From NCBI GenBank assembly GCA_019155205.2, contig JAHNZQ020000092.1, forward strand, positions 38,507 to 102,506: DNA of 64,000 bases, in the 5' to 3' direction. A program made the translations under genes and the position numbers. Shown here piece after piece: positions 9,408-20,520 of this stretch. The stretch comes from Gracilaria vermiculophylla (lineage: Eukaryota > Rhodophyta > Florideophyceae > Gracilariales > Gracilariaceae). The notes beneath the pieces were generated by a model. The model was not told the DNA's origin and made no database searches. It saw only the letters and a program-made list of their open reading frames with translations. The number at the start of each line of letters is the position of its first letter. Position 1 is the first letter of the stretch.

Positions 9408-11135
9408 CAACATGCAATAAGTCGGAGAGTCAATATGACTTCAAACTTGACAAGTGAAGCCGACCTCTTTTCCGTTTTTCTGCAGTACGCTCGACGTTCG
9501 ATACGTCATATAAAAGCTGAGTGTCTTTTCTCTTTGTGTCCAAAAGCTTGGCTTCTAAACCAGAAAACAGACGTAGTAGTAAGCGAAACACAGTAGCGTC
9601 CCAAATGGTAATGACTTGGTAAAATCTTTAAATATATCGCGCGTGCCAAGCGCGTGTCCACAAACATAATCAGCCGCCACAGAGCGCGTATGAGGCTCCA
9701 CACCTCGATTTTTTCAAGCTTTGAGATCAATCAAGCAAGATCTGTCGAATTACTTTCCCACTCAATCGCTCGTTGCATCTGCCGACTTCGTACAACAAAC
9801 TCATTTTGAACATAGTTCAAAGCGCGATTTTGAGCAACGCGAAGCACCATTCTTGCGCCTCTGCTTGCGAGTCTCCGCCAAGAAGCTCCATCAGCGCATC
9901 TCTGTGCGGAGCGAGCTTGATACGGCGACGGAGCTCTACAGCACTTTCGAGGCAAAAACTGCCTTTGATGCTTGATTTTAATGCGTTCAGTACAGAATCC
10001 GCGGCCAAATGACGCCCGTTTGAAGAGTTATCCCTGTCATGTTTTGGCGAAAATGCAACTCTGGTGTTTGAGTTCCATTCGACGAGCTGCTTTAACTCAA
10101 GTGCTCATATGATTTCTACGAAAGTAGACTCTATAGAAAGCTACATCTTTTTACTCTCTTTTAACAAAATTATGAAGGGGAAGGGTCTTAAGTTTTTCCG
10201 TGAGAGGAAGTAGCTTGCTCCTCGTTTTTCTTTAAATCGCGATTTGGAAGAAAAACGAGCCTTTAGAGGTCTTGATTGAAACGACGCATAAAAAAATTTC
10301 CGACAACTTACATGTTGAACTGTTTCATCAAATGCGTCGGAGATTTTTACTGCGCCGTTGCATATATGGCCTCTAGAAGCTCGTTTTTCTTCACGAACGC
10401 GATTCCAAAAAATATCTACGAGACAGCTACTTCCCTTCACGAAAAAACTTATGACCCGTTTCTTCCATCGTTAGCTGACAAGAGAGTGGAAACAATTCAA
10501 ACGGGCGTCATGACACCGAGGAGTCGGTACTAAATGCTTTAAAGCAAGGGCCAAAGGCAGTCTTTGCTTTGAAAGTTTTGCAGAGCTTTGTCGTCTAATT
10601 GAGCTCGCTCCGCTCAGAGATACGCTAATAGAGCATTTAACTGAGACACGTAAAGCAGAGACGCTAGACTGTTGCTTCTCGCGCTTCTAGCAAGGGCGCT
10701 TTGAATTGTGTTGTTGGAAATGAGTTGGTCTCAAGTTCAGCAGATGCAGCGAGCGATGGAAAGCCAAATGAAGTTGACGGATCGTCCATTGTTGATTGCG
10801 AAGCATGGAATGCTGCGGGAGTACCCAAATTGTGTTGCCCCATACAGGCTCCGTTGGCGCTGATGCCATATGTGGACATGAGCCCGGCACGCGTGGTACA
10901 TTAAAATTTTGTGCCAAAAATGTGCCATTTGGGATGCTACCACGGTTGGCATACTAGCGTATGACGTTTGCTTTCTGTTTCAGAAGCCAAGATCAGGTAG
11001 ACAAAATGCTAAGACACCAAGGTTTTATACGACGTATTTAATGTCAAGAGTACTGAAGGAAAAAGGAAATGATCCCGGTTTCATTTGCTAAGTTCGGAGT
11101 CAAATTTGGCTTCCGACTCATATGAGGTAAAACAG
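9408..11135. repeat. Large decayed inverted repeat (foldback-like element)
   Basis: The plus strand from about 10369 to 11135 aligns with the minus strand from about 10276 down to 9408. Matching blocks include TTCAAACGGGCGTCAT, GCGCTTTGAA..ATGAGTT, GCAGATGCARCGAGCGAT, CATTTGGGAYGCTAC, AGAAGCCAAG and a run ending in TTATAYGACGTAT. The inner 90 bp of each arm (10184-10276 against 10369-10462) are closest, and pairing continues to a centre near 10323. The left arm has roughly 100 extra bases. Both arms translate into related peptides (SVLNALK, then LAPHRD on the left and LAPLRD on the right; IWDAT in both), so the ancestor was probably coding. It is either a foldback transposon or an inverted duplication of an unknown gene. 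Confidence 0.75.
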
Positions 11136-11181
11136 AAAAAGAATTATCTCTATACAACTCGCAAATCTCGATTAAAGGTTC

Positions 11182-11330
11182 AACATGAACGCTGTCGGAA
11201 AAAAAAAGAGTTTGAACTCCAGAAGTGAGACCTACTGCTTTTCCGTTTTTCTTCGGCCTTTTTAATGTTTAGTACGTCGTATAAAAGCTATGTGTTTCAG
11301 CTTGTTATATTCCCAATGATATTAACTGAG
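11182..11330 (+). repeat. Direct partial copy of the outer end of the large inverted repeat
   Basis: Sequence from GTTCAACATGAACG through CTTTTCCGTTTTTCTTC to TACGTCGTATAAAAGCT matches 9408-9560 in the same orientation (there TACGTCATATAAAAGCT). The TATAAAAG block is kept in both copies and could be a promoter element, but no transcript start can be read from sequence. Confidence 0.6.
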
Positions 11331-11573
11331 AAAGAATACGGTGCGCAAAACATGAATATGGCTACCGGCCTCTTTCTTACTCCCACAATATGTGAAAGAG
11401 AAAAAAGCAAGATGGCAGAATCTGTTTCTTCACCTGAACAACAGATGTAACTGTGCAGCTTTTTATGACGCCAACTCTTTCCATTTTATGTGTAGCGATA
11501 GATAACTTGAAAAAAAGAGGAAATCTAAATAAAATCCAAAATAAGAAACACATTTGCTTAACTCAATACTTCG

Positions 11574-12960
11574 TTATTTCTCCCTTTTTCCCACCAGGTA
11601 ATTACAACGCTCTTGTACGGATTTATATAGCGTTATTAAACATTCATTGGTCCGATTTTTCCAAAAATCAATCACAACCTCAGACAACTTTCCAACGTCC
11701 TGGAATTGGCGCTGATTGGCATACAATGGACCTGCCGCTAGCTTCCAAATGTTCTCCATTACGTTGAGATGTGACGCCGTAGCCGGCAAAGAAAGTAAGT
11801 CAACGTTGCGGTCTTTTTCCAACTTTGTAGTGTATACAGACCGATGAATAGAGGCACCATCGTGCTTAAATGTGAAAACGTCTCCCAATTTTTTTTCGCT
11901 GGATACTGCGACATTTTCTTCTGTAAAGTATTGCAGTACTTAGAATATATTTTCTTTTTGCAAACCACTAATTTTCTTAGACCATAAACCGAACAGGCTT
12001 CCCATAAGGTGATTGTGGCAGGCAACGCCTTGACTGGTCCACAGGCCCACTCAAAGTCTTGAAGTAGGGAAGTAGAAGCGGTTTAGCCGGGGCTCAGGTA
12101 GCAGTGGAAACAGGATACTTGCCGCTCAAATTCACCACGGNNNNNNNNNNNNNNNNNNNNNNNNNNNNNNNNNNNNNNNNNNNNNNNNNNNNNNNNNNNN
12201 NNNNNNNNNNNNNNNNNNNNNNNNNNNNNNNNNNNNNNNNCGAAGAAGAGCGATGGGATGAAGAGGAGATATACGGCTTAAATACTATGACATAAATCTT
12301 TGGTGGTTATGGAGGAATGAACGGTCAGGTGTAATTACCTGTGCAGCAGGAAACGCATTGTTGTATTTCATTGCTGGCAAAAGCGCACTGCACGCGCAAG
12401 CGTGCAACGGACGCACATAGTGCCAGCTGACAACATGATCAATTATCCACCACTTTCCCTCTTTGAAAATACGACTTCTTTTTCAGAAATATCGTGCCAA
12501 TAGTACGCAAACCGATCTTAATCGTCAATTTTAAACTTTTTCTCGTCAAACAAAATAATTATTTTCACTGTTCTAAAGATTACGTCAATTTCTGACGAGC
12601 GCAAATTGCTCTTTCTTTCTTATGATGTTCCATTACCATTTTAACGGATCTCATATATCTAGGTATTACATTCGGGTCTTCTCTAAGGATTTGTTTGGCT
12701 ACACGGACAGAAACAAGTAAGCACGGATAATTACGAAGCTCTCTGTTAGATTTAATCGAGTTGGATATGGCAGGAAGGGGAGCTATCTTTGTCGGTGGTG
12801 TCAGTGTTATGTTTTTAGATCCCTTAAAACGCATTTCGTATTTGTGGATTCTTTACAAAGTTCTGCATAACAGTTTGAGAGCGATTTAGATTGTCAGCAT
12901 TTTCTCTCTGCGAGCAACAATGAGCTATGGTAGCCAGAACAGTTTCTTTTTCTTTATCGA
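11574..12960 (-). pseudogene. Tc1/mariner transposase relic interrupted by an assembly gap
   Basis: Read on the minus strand from about 12960, the pieces follow family order: helix-turn-helix end DNLNRSQTVMQNFVKNP (about 12900-12850); a linker frame 12834-12580; LFDEKKFKIDD and YYWHDISEKEVVFSKRESGG (about 12570-12440, covering the first catalytic Asp); then, after a disruption of about 400 bp including 100 N, LWEACSVYGLRKLV (12025-11890), FKHDGASIHRS (second Asp block), LPATASHLNVMENIWK (third acidic block) and a C-terminus at 11574. At least two frameshifts and several stops separate the pieces. It belongs to a different subfamily from the copies at 3-4 kb. Confidence 0.82.
12141..12240. other. 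Assembly gap of 100 N
   Basis: Exactly 100 unknown bases, the conventional placeholder length. It lies inside the Tc1/mariner relic at 11574-12960, so its true size and content are unknown. Confidence 0.99.
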
Positions 12961-13683
12961 AAAGGTGTGTACCACGTCCCAATGTTTATCAATTTGGTTG
13001 TGAAAGACGTGAGAAAGACATAAACGGAACAATCCTAGTGTTTAAACTACTATGTAGCGCGTACTTTTCTGAAAGTAGTAGCGAAAACATACATGGACTT
13101 CAATTCAATTTTGCAGGTATTCGTCGTGATTCAGTTATTGGAGGTCACATACATTGTCACAGTGAAATCGAACTTGAGAAATACGTTACGCTTGTCAGTC
13201 GTATGCGTCTGAAACAGTGGGCCTCAGGTAAAGAACAGTTGTTAAGCAACAACTGTGAAAGTACGGGGTGGCTTTTTTCATATTTCGTGGACTGTACAAA
13301 ACGCGTAGTACCTAAAACAGAGTGCCTGCCAAATTACCACCGTTTTCACATATACTTATCATTTGCTACGTATGCGATGCCCACTAACGTGATCAGCCAA
13401 AATAAAGCCTGAAAGACGTCCCTCGAAATTGTGAAAACTCACATAAAAAGATTTCAAAGCTACCGTTTTAAGATTGGACAACGTTTTTTGTGTTTTATTC
13501 TGACAAAACTATAAGCTTGGAGTTTTTATTTATTTAACAACTTTTGTTAACTCAGGTTCTCATATGATGTCTTTGAGAGCTTACGCATCGGTAAGCTACA
13601 GATTTCTTCCACCATATCATTAGTTTTTAACAAGAACGGGTGATATAATATTCGATGGGAGCATGTAGCTCTGGGCTCGCTAC
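12961..13683. other. Spacer between the Tc1/mariner relic and chromovirus A
   Basis: The plus-strand frame 12927-13412 runs across the start of the transposase relic and has no recognisable domain. The last five bases, gctac (13679-13683), are the left target duplication of chromovirus A; its partner is gttac at 24279-24283. Confidence 0.5.
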
Positions 13684-14131
13684 TGTAGTACAGTGTATCC
13701 TAGAGAGATATATTTCTTTAGGAAATGTATAATTTAGATTTATTTTTGTTGATTGGTGCAGTTAATTATTTCTGTAGTGAGATCTGTCGAGGAGGTTTCC
13801 CGGAACGGTACTTAATCTGTCGGTTGAGCCCCACCTCTCGAGGAAGTAAGCAAAGCACCCTTGAGTCTTCTTCTACTATTTCCGGATGGAGACTCTTGCC
13901 GAACGCCGTCAGCTTTCTAAGCCGCCGATTATAGCAGCGCCTGTAGGAGCATTATCCGCCCAGTGAGACCTCTTCTTTTCTTGGTGCCTGCGGACCCTCT
14001 TTCAGGATTCCCCCGGCTCATGACCGTGATTACCGGAGATCACCTTCAGGAACTCGTGCCTTTCGAGTGACCAAAAACTCTTGGCGGACTTTCTGCGCTA
14101 TCACCTCGAAAGAAGAACTGAAGGTACCACA
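13684..14131 (+). repeat. 5' LTR of chromovirus A
   Basis: This 448-bp LTR runs from TGTAGTACAG to GGTACCACA and is homologous to 842-1302 and 23817-24278. It has the short-U3 form. The 5' TG and 3' CA ends are the usual LTR termini. Confidence 0.88.
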
Positions 14132-14133
14132 AA

Positions 14134-14151
14134 TGGTTTCCCGACTTAGAA
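14134..14151 (+). other. Putative primer binding site of chromovirus A
   Basis: TGGTTTCCCGACTTAGAA begins two bases after the 5' LTR. It starts with TGG, complementary to the CCA end of a tRNA. The tRNA species is not identified. Confidence 0.5.
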
Positions 14152-14286
14152 GGTTTTTATCCTGAAAAAATCACAAGAGCCACGACGGAAAAGTGTTATT
14201 AGTTTGCAACGATCGGAACCCAGCAGTTAAACTCTTTCTTTAGAGGATCCGGAAGTGGAAGGAAATCACCCCCGACCAACTCCTAT

Positions 14287-15982
14287 ATGCACCCCTCAGA
14301 ACCCCCAATGGAAACTTCCCCACAGGGCCCTCAAGCAACCATCTCCGTCGGCGGTCACAGCACGCCCAACGCTCTCCATGAGATGGCCGCCAGACTAGAG
14401 GGCCGCGAAAGTCTCCTTAGGAACCCTGGCTCATCTGTGGAGCGTTTCAGAAATCGCCTTAGGAGACTGCACGATCGGACGCAAGCGGAGTCCCCCGCGA
14501 CGTCTCTGGAGAACGCCGACGTAGAGGTTGAAGAACCGCATACGGCATCGCAGCCGCCACCTCAGCAGCTGCAGGGACGGTAATACCCGGAGTCTAACTC
14601 CCTCCTGGAGTCACTGGCTCCGCGCTTTACGGATTGGCTCTCACAGGAGCTGGTCGAATGAATACCTGCAGGTGATGAAGCACACTTCGGAGCGCGCCGC
14701 TACGTCCTTCTGAAGGAAATCGCAACGGAGAGCGCTCACCGTGCTGTGGATGCTTTGTTGGATTCCGACCCCTTTTTAGATGTGATCTTAGATTTTATCC
14801 GTGCGGAGGTTCGTTCCCAAACGGCGCAGCTGCTCCCCGCAGCGGCGTTTAAAAGTCAGTTTTCCGTACAGGAAAGGTTTCCTCTATCAACACCTAAGAT
14901 GACCCCGGGCAAAGAAGGACAGGATACTGCTAGCCCCTACGCAAAAGTAGGAAAGGATATTGCCGTAAAGAAACGGGACTCCCTCAGGAACATTGCTATG
15001 CGATTTCAGGACCTGACACCCCGCGGAGGAAGACAGAATACGGGTCGCGAAGTAATTCACTCAAGGAGAGAAGGACAGGATACTCTTCGGGTGAATCGCA
15101 ATAGCGGGGGTATCCTCAGTCACCCAGACCACCAGAAGAAAGACGCCGAAAGAAACGGAGGGAGAAAAGAAGCAAGCAAGACACCGATTCGGAGACATGC
15201 TCAGACTCTGAAACCGTAAACAGCTCCAACTCGAAGGACAGGATACCTCCCAAGGAGAAAAGCAGAAGGGTCAGGAAGGTCGTTCCGTTTATCGACCTTT
15301 TCGCCAAAGTGGTGGATTGTGACACCTAAGGGTTGAAAGATCGCTCCGCTATTATCGACGCGTCGGTCGTTAAACGACTCAAGAAGATCCAGTGCCTGAT
15401 GGATATCCAGATGAAGAAGCAATCCTTCTCAGGTGAAGACCGCATCTTGGTGTTGAATTTTCTCACACGTTTCCGTTCAGCGTGTAATGCCAATGGTGTC
15501 CATGAAGGTGCCGCCGCATGGCTCTTTTAGTTCTACATCACAGGGTAAGGGCAATCGCTGGTGCAGCCGCGCATCATGGGGAAGAGAGCACCGTTGTGGA
15601 TGACCCTGGAACGGAGATCTTCACGACATACCCGGAGGTCGTGAATTTTCTCCTGAAAAGGTACGCCACGGACGAGTTGATAGCCGACGCTGACGCTGAA
15701 GTCACCTCCTATAGGCAGAACATGGGAATGGCCGAGATGGACTTCTCGCAAAAGCTGTGGACGAATACCCTACGGTGTCGGAACGTGTACTCCAAACGGC
15801 GGTTAACGTCGTTGTTTGTCGAAGAACTCCGGCCCTCGATCCGCACCAGGGTGCATTATCACTTGACAACAGACCTAAAGACCAGCTATATGGAGCTAGA
15901 ACGTTTCGCAGAGTCCTATGGGGATACCCACCGTGCCGCTCGTTGCAGCCACACTCCACTTTCGGAAAAACCGACGCGCTGA
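14287..15982 (+). pseudogene. gag of chromovirus A (broken)
   Basis: Four successive frames carry the capsid polyprotein. 14287-14583 is a proline- and glutamine-rich N-terminal region (MHPSEPPMETSPQG). 14746-15219 is a basic, repeat-containing linker. 15333-15530 and 15518-15982 form the capsid-like part, with FTTYPEVVNFLLKRYA and FSQKLWTNTLRCRNVY resembling gypsy gag retrotransposon capsids, which assemble the cytoplasmic particle. Frameshifts and stops separate all four. No CCHC zinc knuckle could be identified before the protease. Confidence 0.7.
14914..15246 (+). repeat. Three dispersed copies of a 14-bp motif in gag
   Basis: GAAGGACAGGATAC occurs at 14914-14927, 15070-15083 and 15233-15246, spaced 156 and 163 bp. 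The first two copies encode EGQDT; the third lies in another frame. They look like remnants of an imperfect tandem duplication of about 160 bp. Confidence 0.8.
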
Positions 15983-16674
15983 AGAAACCGTCGAGCATCC
16001 GCCCTGACATTGGACTCCAGCACCGCAGAGGAGGTCGACGAGCTCACGCCCATGGGAGACCAAGAGGCCATTGTCCTCCATATGCCTCATCTCAGGGAGT
16101 ACCGTCTAGGACGAGGACACCCTCTTCTCCTACTTTGTACTCCTTGGCAGGATCTTACAGGAGTGTCCGATTCGCGAACCCTCGAGGCTACCGACCGCCT
16201 TGCATAATTTCCTTGTCTCGAGAGCAAGTGAACTGTTCTACTCTCACCCCGGCAGTGAAGGCCATTATCCTGCAGGAACGGGAGAAGATCTTCCAGTATC
16301 TGACGGACACACCATTTGGAGAGCAGAAGTTATTGAACCGCGTATCACGATATCCGCTCCCCTTACGGAAACTACGGTTACAGCGTTCCAGTTGAATTGC
16401 AGCATGTCCCACTCACACATGCGCCGCAAGTGCATGGGCCAATAGCCGAACCGCTTGCACCTCAGGGGAAAAAGTCGCATTCCGATGCGCAACCGCAACA
16501 ACCTTTCCCCACTAGAACTCTAATCCCCTCCACCCGGAAAAACCGTTAGGATCACACGTAGGTGCTCCGTGTGGCCCCTTCTCGTCGTGCCTCGGCCCAA
16601 CCGACGTCAATTCTAGGATAAGAGGAGAAGCCATCTGCACAGTCGACGCAGAATCTGCGAACCCGCCAATATAT

Positions 16675-17510
16675 TTGGACCCATTAAACACCTTTGCGAC
16701 CTCTGTTTGCAGGCTCCGCCGTGAGAATTATAAGATGTTTCCCTTTATGGGATGTTTTTCACCCGCCTCTATAACGGTGCGCGCTATCCTGGACACCGGT
16801 GCTGTCCCAAATCTGGTCCAGGCTGACAAGCCCCGCGGTCTGCTCTCAGCTCCTTAAGGATTGGCAAGCTCCTAGCTGTGCGAGACACGTTGCGTCGAGA
16901 ATGGAACATCCTCGATGCATTATCTTATTATCTCCGGTTGGGCTCCTTACATGTGAAGGTGTGCTTCTTCGTGGCGACCAACTTGCCATCACACTGCATA
17001 TTGGGCACTTCTTTTGTGGATTCTTATGTACGTGAAATACATCCAAGCCTGCAAAAGGTGACGTTTTATGACGCTGCTCCTCCAGTTATCGTATCCGCAT
17101 CTCCAGAACGGGACGCAAATACACGTAAATGGAGTAATCCTCCAAATGAGACGCTGCCGAATGAGCTTCGGGTGGTGAAGAGTATCGAAATACCAGCGAG
17201 GCGTCAGGCCGAAATTTGGTTGCAGAACTCTGCATCTGGCCTTTCATTCCCACAGGAGAGTCTGCATCTGACGAATAAGCAGCACTCCAAGATGGCGAAT
17301 AACGATAATGAAATAGTACCGAGCATTCTCTTCAGGGTGGATCTTGCCAACCTGAAGGAGTCGCCTTTGCGGCTCCAAAAAGGATCTGTCGTCGAACTAG
17401 CACTATCTGCCCCTGCAGGACTGACTTATCTCCCACATAATAAAGACTATACTGAGCCCGATGCAATCGCCACCACGGAAATCCAAGCGGCATCGACGAC
17501 TCCAGAGTAA
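16675..17510 (+). pseudogene. Aspartic protease and linker of chromovirus A (broken)
   Basis: The frame starting at 16675 contains ITVRAILDTGAVPNLV, the retropepsin active site DTGA, then shifts frame. The frame 16878-17510 continues with VCFFVATNLPSHCILGTSFVDSYV, the C-terminal half of the protease (ILG motif), followed by a long linker toward reverse transcriptase. In life the protease cuts the gag-pol polyprotein. The active-site residues remain but the frame does not. Confidence 0.8.
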
Positions 17511-17699
17511 GAGAAGCCTTCCACTTGGTAGGAGACGCTCCAAAATTGCGAAGAGTTTAAAAAGTAACGCCATAAAATAGTAGAGATGCTATCCATCGTT
17601 GCGAACATGCTGCATGGCTGCTGTAGACAGTTGAGCCTGTAAAGCCCCGGATCTAGCTTACCCCTGAGGCGAAATCAAGACACCAACTCCCGAGGAGAG

Positions 17700-18440
17700 C
17701 CGGGCCTCATGCGCGTGAATTCGAACGCGATGAGGTCTTGTGGTTGTTTTGTAAGGGCGTTATCGAGCCCTTCTATTCGACATGGGCCTCCCTAGTAGTC
17801 ATTTTGAAGAAGAAAGATGGCTCTTTGAGGTTCTTCATTGTCAATAGACGCCTGAACGAGATGACGGTACGCGATTTGCACCCGATACCCCGTATGGATG
17901 AAGTTACTGACTCCTTAAGTGATGCGTCCGTTTTCTCTATGCTGGATGCCTACAGTGGCTAGTGGAAAATTGAGATAGATGACTCCAGTAAGGATAAGAC
18001 AACGTTCACTTCCAAATGTTCAGTTTTCATATTTCTAAGGATGGCATTTGGATTGAAGAATGCACCCGCTATGTTTCGACGAGCGATGGACATAATATTT
18101 TCAAAGATGAAGTGGCAGTACGCCGTGGTGTATATGTTCAATGTCATTATATACTTTTGCAGCATGGAGGAACACTTTATGCATGTTCAGCACGTGCTCC
18201 CGTTACTGAAGGATGCTGGATTCACCTTGAAGCTGGAAAAGTGTTTCTTTTTCAAGTCGGTGGTGGAATACCTGGGGAACGTTGTGCTGCCGGTCGTTTA
18301 TAGGCTTTCCAAAGGACTCAGGACGCCATCAAGGAATCTCACCCTCCCACAAACCAGACGGAGCTCTGCTCCTTCCAGGAGTGGTGTAATGTATTTTGGC
18401 GGTTTGTTCCGAATTTCTCCTGTAATGCGGCACCGTTAAA
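17700..18440 (+). pseudogene. Reverse transcriptase of chromovirus A (catalytically dead)
   Basis: The frame at 17738-17962 reads GVIEPFYSTWASLVVILKKKDGSLRF and then FSMLDAYSG before a TAG stop. After it, MAFGLKNAPAMFRRAMDIIF continues the palm. The catalytic YxDD box is VVYMFNVIIYF, so both aspartates are lost. Downstream LKLEKCFFFKSVVEYLGNVV is the end of the palm/thumb (LGH-like motif). All family landmarks are present in order, so identity is secure, but the enzyme cannot work. Confidence 0.88.
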
Positions 18441-18559
18441 GCGCCTCTTGGGGAAAAATAAACCGACAAAATTGCCCGGTTTGACGGACAAATAGTTTGA
18501 AGTCCTTAAACCCTTGGAGAGAAGACTAGTAGAGCCCCCGACCTTGGTTCTCCCGAAGC

Positions 18560-19200
18560 CGAACGGCTGAATAGTGCCAGCCACAGACGTTTGTGAATAT
18601 CAGGTTGAATGTGCCCTCTGATATGAACAATCTGAAGGTGGACTTCAACCTATAGGACACTGGAGTCGCAGCCCTTTACCGAGGGAACGGAATTGTTTCA
18701 TGTTCGAGCCTGAATTCCTTGCTATTATATGGGCGGTGTTGCTTTTACGCCCATACCTAGATGGCCCACGTTTCATGTTGAGGATGAACCACGCACCACT
18801 GAAGTGGATACTGTCCTTGACTGATGCTTTTGGTCGCCCGGAGAGGAAGAGAGTACGCCTGCAGGAGTAAGCGTTTGACGTTGATCACCATCCGGGCATA
18901 GAAAACGAGGCGTCGGACGCTCTATAGCGTATTTTTACCGAAGAAGCATATAAAACATAGTTGGAGGACACTATTTCGTGTCTAGTCATCGAAAACGCCG
19001 ACCGGGTTGAAGGATATAAAGGAGAATGCTCTGAATTCTGTAAACCTGGAGGCAATTTTAGTGGACTCTCGGAGGTGGTGGCCCTCGCCGAGGAGTAGGA
19101 GGAAGTCCTGCAGATCACCATTTCGAATTTTCTCAAGAGGCAGGGAAGGGACGCGTACTGCAAGTGGTGCTCTGCCATTATGTGGAGTCTAACGTCTTCC
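18560..19200 (+). pseudogene. RNase H of chromovirus A (broken)
   Basis: Conceptual translation with several stops shows TDVCEYQVECAL, EFLAIIWAVLLLRPYLDGPRF, MNHAPLKWILSLTD and VDHHPGIENEASDAL, the order of blocks in Ty3/gypsy RNase H. One catalytic Asp (TDH in relatives) is MNH here. The enzyme would remove RNA from RNA:DNA hybrids during reverse transcription. Confidence 0.75.
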
Positions 19201-19228
19201 TTTTTCGTCGAGAGAGATGGCTTACTGT

Positions 19229-19522
19229 TGTAGAAGCATCTGGAAGCTTTTAGGAAGCAACAAGAAACTGCTAATATCTAGACACATCTAAAAGGTTCTG
19301 TAGAAGAAATTATGTAGAAGTATTTTATGCTTTATAATAGAAACTACTAGAAGCTCTAGAAGACTGAAGAAAATTATGAGAACACTATATAAGAAAGAAT
19401 TGCAGACCAGGTTTGATGAATGATAGACGCCAAGCCGAGTCTTCGAGATAAAACAACAGTTCGTTCACTCAAGTTTATCCTAAGCTCTGTAATACACCTA
19501 TTTACAATACTTACTTCTATGC
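19229..19522 (+). repeat. LTR-like insertion inside pol of chromovirus A
   Basis: The sequence begins TGTAGAAGC and ends near CTTCTATGCA, imperfect inverted ends of the type seen in copia LTRs. It contains several TAGAAG hexamers (CTAGAAGCTCTAGAAG) and a TATATAA box, and it separates the RNase H and integrase coding blocks where relatives have only a short linker. A similar sequence lies at 62028-62290. I found no convincing target duplication, so the exact borders are uncertain. Confidence 0.55.
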
Positions 19523-19531
19523 AGCGCTTTC

Positions 19532-20520
19532 TTGGATGGCGCTCTCCAAAAGGTGGTCCCAAGGAGCCTACGGTCGAGGGTGCTGTATCTTTCGCACTTT
19601 TCTCGTCTTGCCGGGCACCACAGTGATTTGAGAATGTATTTAACACTGAGAAGAAGCTTTATTGGCCGCACATGGCTAATGAGACCTTCCAAGTGGTGGA
19701 AAACTGTCACTCATGCGCCGCGGCTCCGAGAAATATCCGCAAACACTGTACGCCGATCACCCTGCTCCCGCCTTCGTAACCTTGGGAGTTCGTTGACATG
19801 AATATTTTGGAACCTCTCCCCAAGTCGGAGAACGGATACCAATTTATCCTTGTGGTCACCGCTCGGTTCTCGAAATTCACGCCAGCCATTTCCCTCCGGA
19901 GCACCACTGCAACAGTAATTGACGACAACGTCCCGAAAGATTGGATTTGCCCACATGAGATCCCGTTGTATCTCCTGACGGAAAACGGACCTCTGTTAGT
20001 GGGAAAGCTACTCCGCACCATCTCCGGAATGATGGGGATCAAGCAGTTGTTTACCACCACATATCACCTTCAGCCCTACGGACAGGCGGAGAGGTTTAAC
20101 AAAAATCTCGCCTCATTGTTGAAGCACTACATCGTAGATCACCAGAAGGATGGGGATGCATACGTGCGCCCGCTCACGTATGCATACAACTTGCAGGTTC
20201 AACGCTTCACGGGAACCACTTCTTTCGATATAGTGCTTTCGTGCGTACCGCCTAGTGCCGTTATCGCGGCACGCGTTACGGCGCACTTTGCGGATGGGCT
20301 ACAGGCACCAACAGCCGCTCAAGCAATGCGCTCCATTTTAAGGCGCAATGAAGATGCTCATTCCCTCGCAAAAGAGAGACTCAACGCCTCTCATAACAGA
20401 TATGAACGGTATTTTGACCGGAAGGTGAAAGAAGGTTCTCACCTGAAAGAGGGCGACGAGGTTTTCCTCGACAAACGTGAAGAGACGTCCGATAAACCGC
20501 CGGAAATCACGCGCATGTAA
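19532..20520 (+). pseudogene. Integrase of chromovirus A (two catalytic acids replaced)
   Basis: The zinc-binding H2C2 region is visible around 19560-19730 (LYLSHFSRLAGHHSDLRMYL; CHSCA-like). The frame 19798-20520 is the DDE core. The first acid block reads MNILEPLPKS where relatives have MDILGPLP, the second reads LLTENGPLLVGKL where relatives have SDNGP, and the third, YGQAERFNKNL, keeps its Glu. So the first two aspartates became N and E. The C-terminal part ends with the usual HYNRYFD-like basic stretch (NRYERYFDRKV). A frame of 240 codons is open, longer than for other parts of this element. Confidence 0.87.

Noticed and set aside
9500..9530. TATAAAAG motif as promoter of a nearby gene (also at 11275-11290)
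   Set aside because: The motif is part of a repeated segment of the large inverted repeat and no gene follows at a suitable distance.
12927..13412. 161-codon plus-strand ORF
   Set aside because: It overlaps the start of the minus-strand Tc1/mariner relic, shows no recognisable domain and has no copy elsewhere; a chance frame is more likely.
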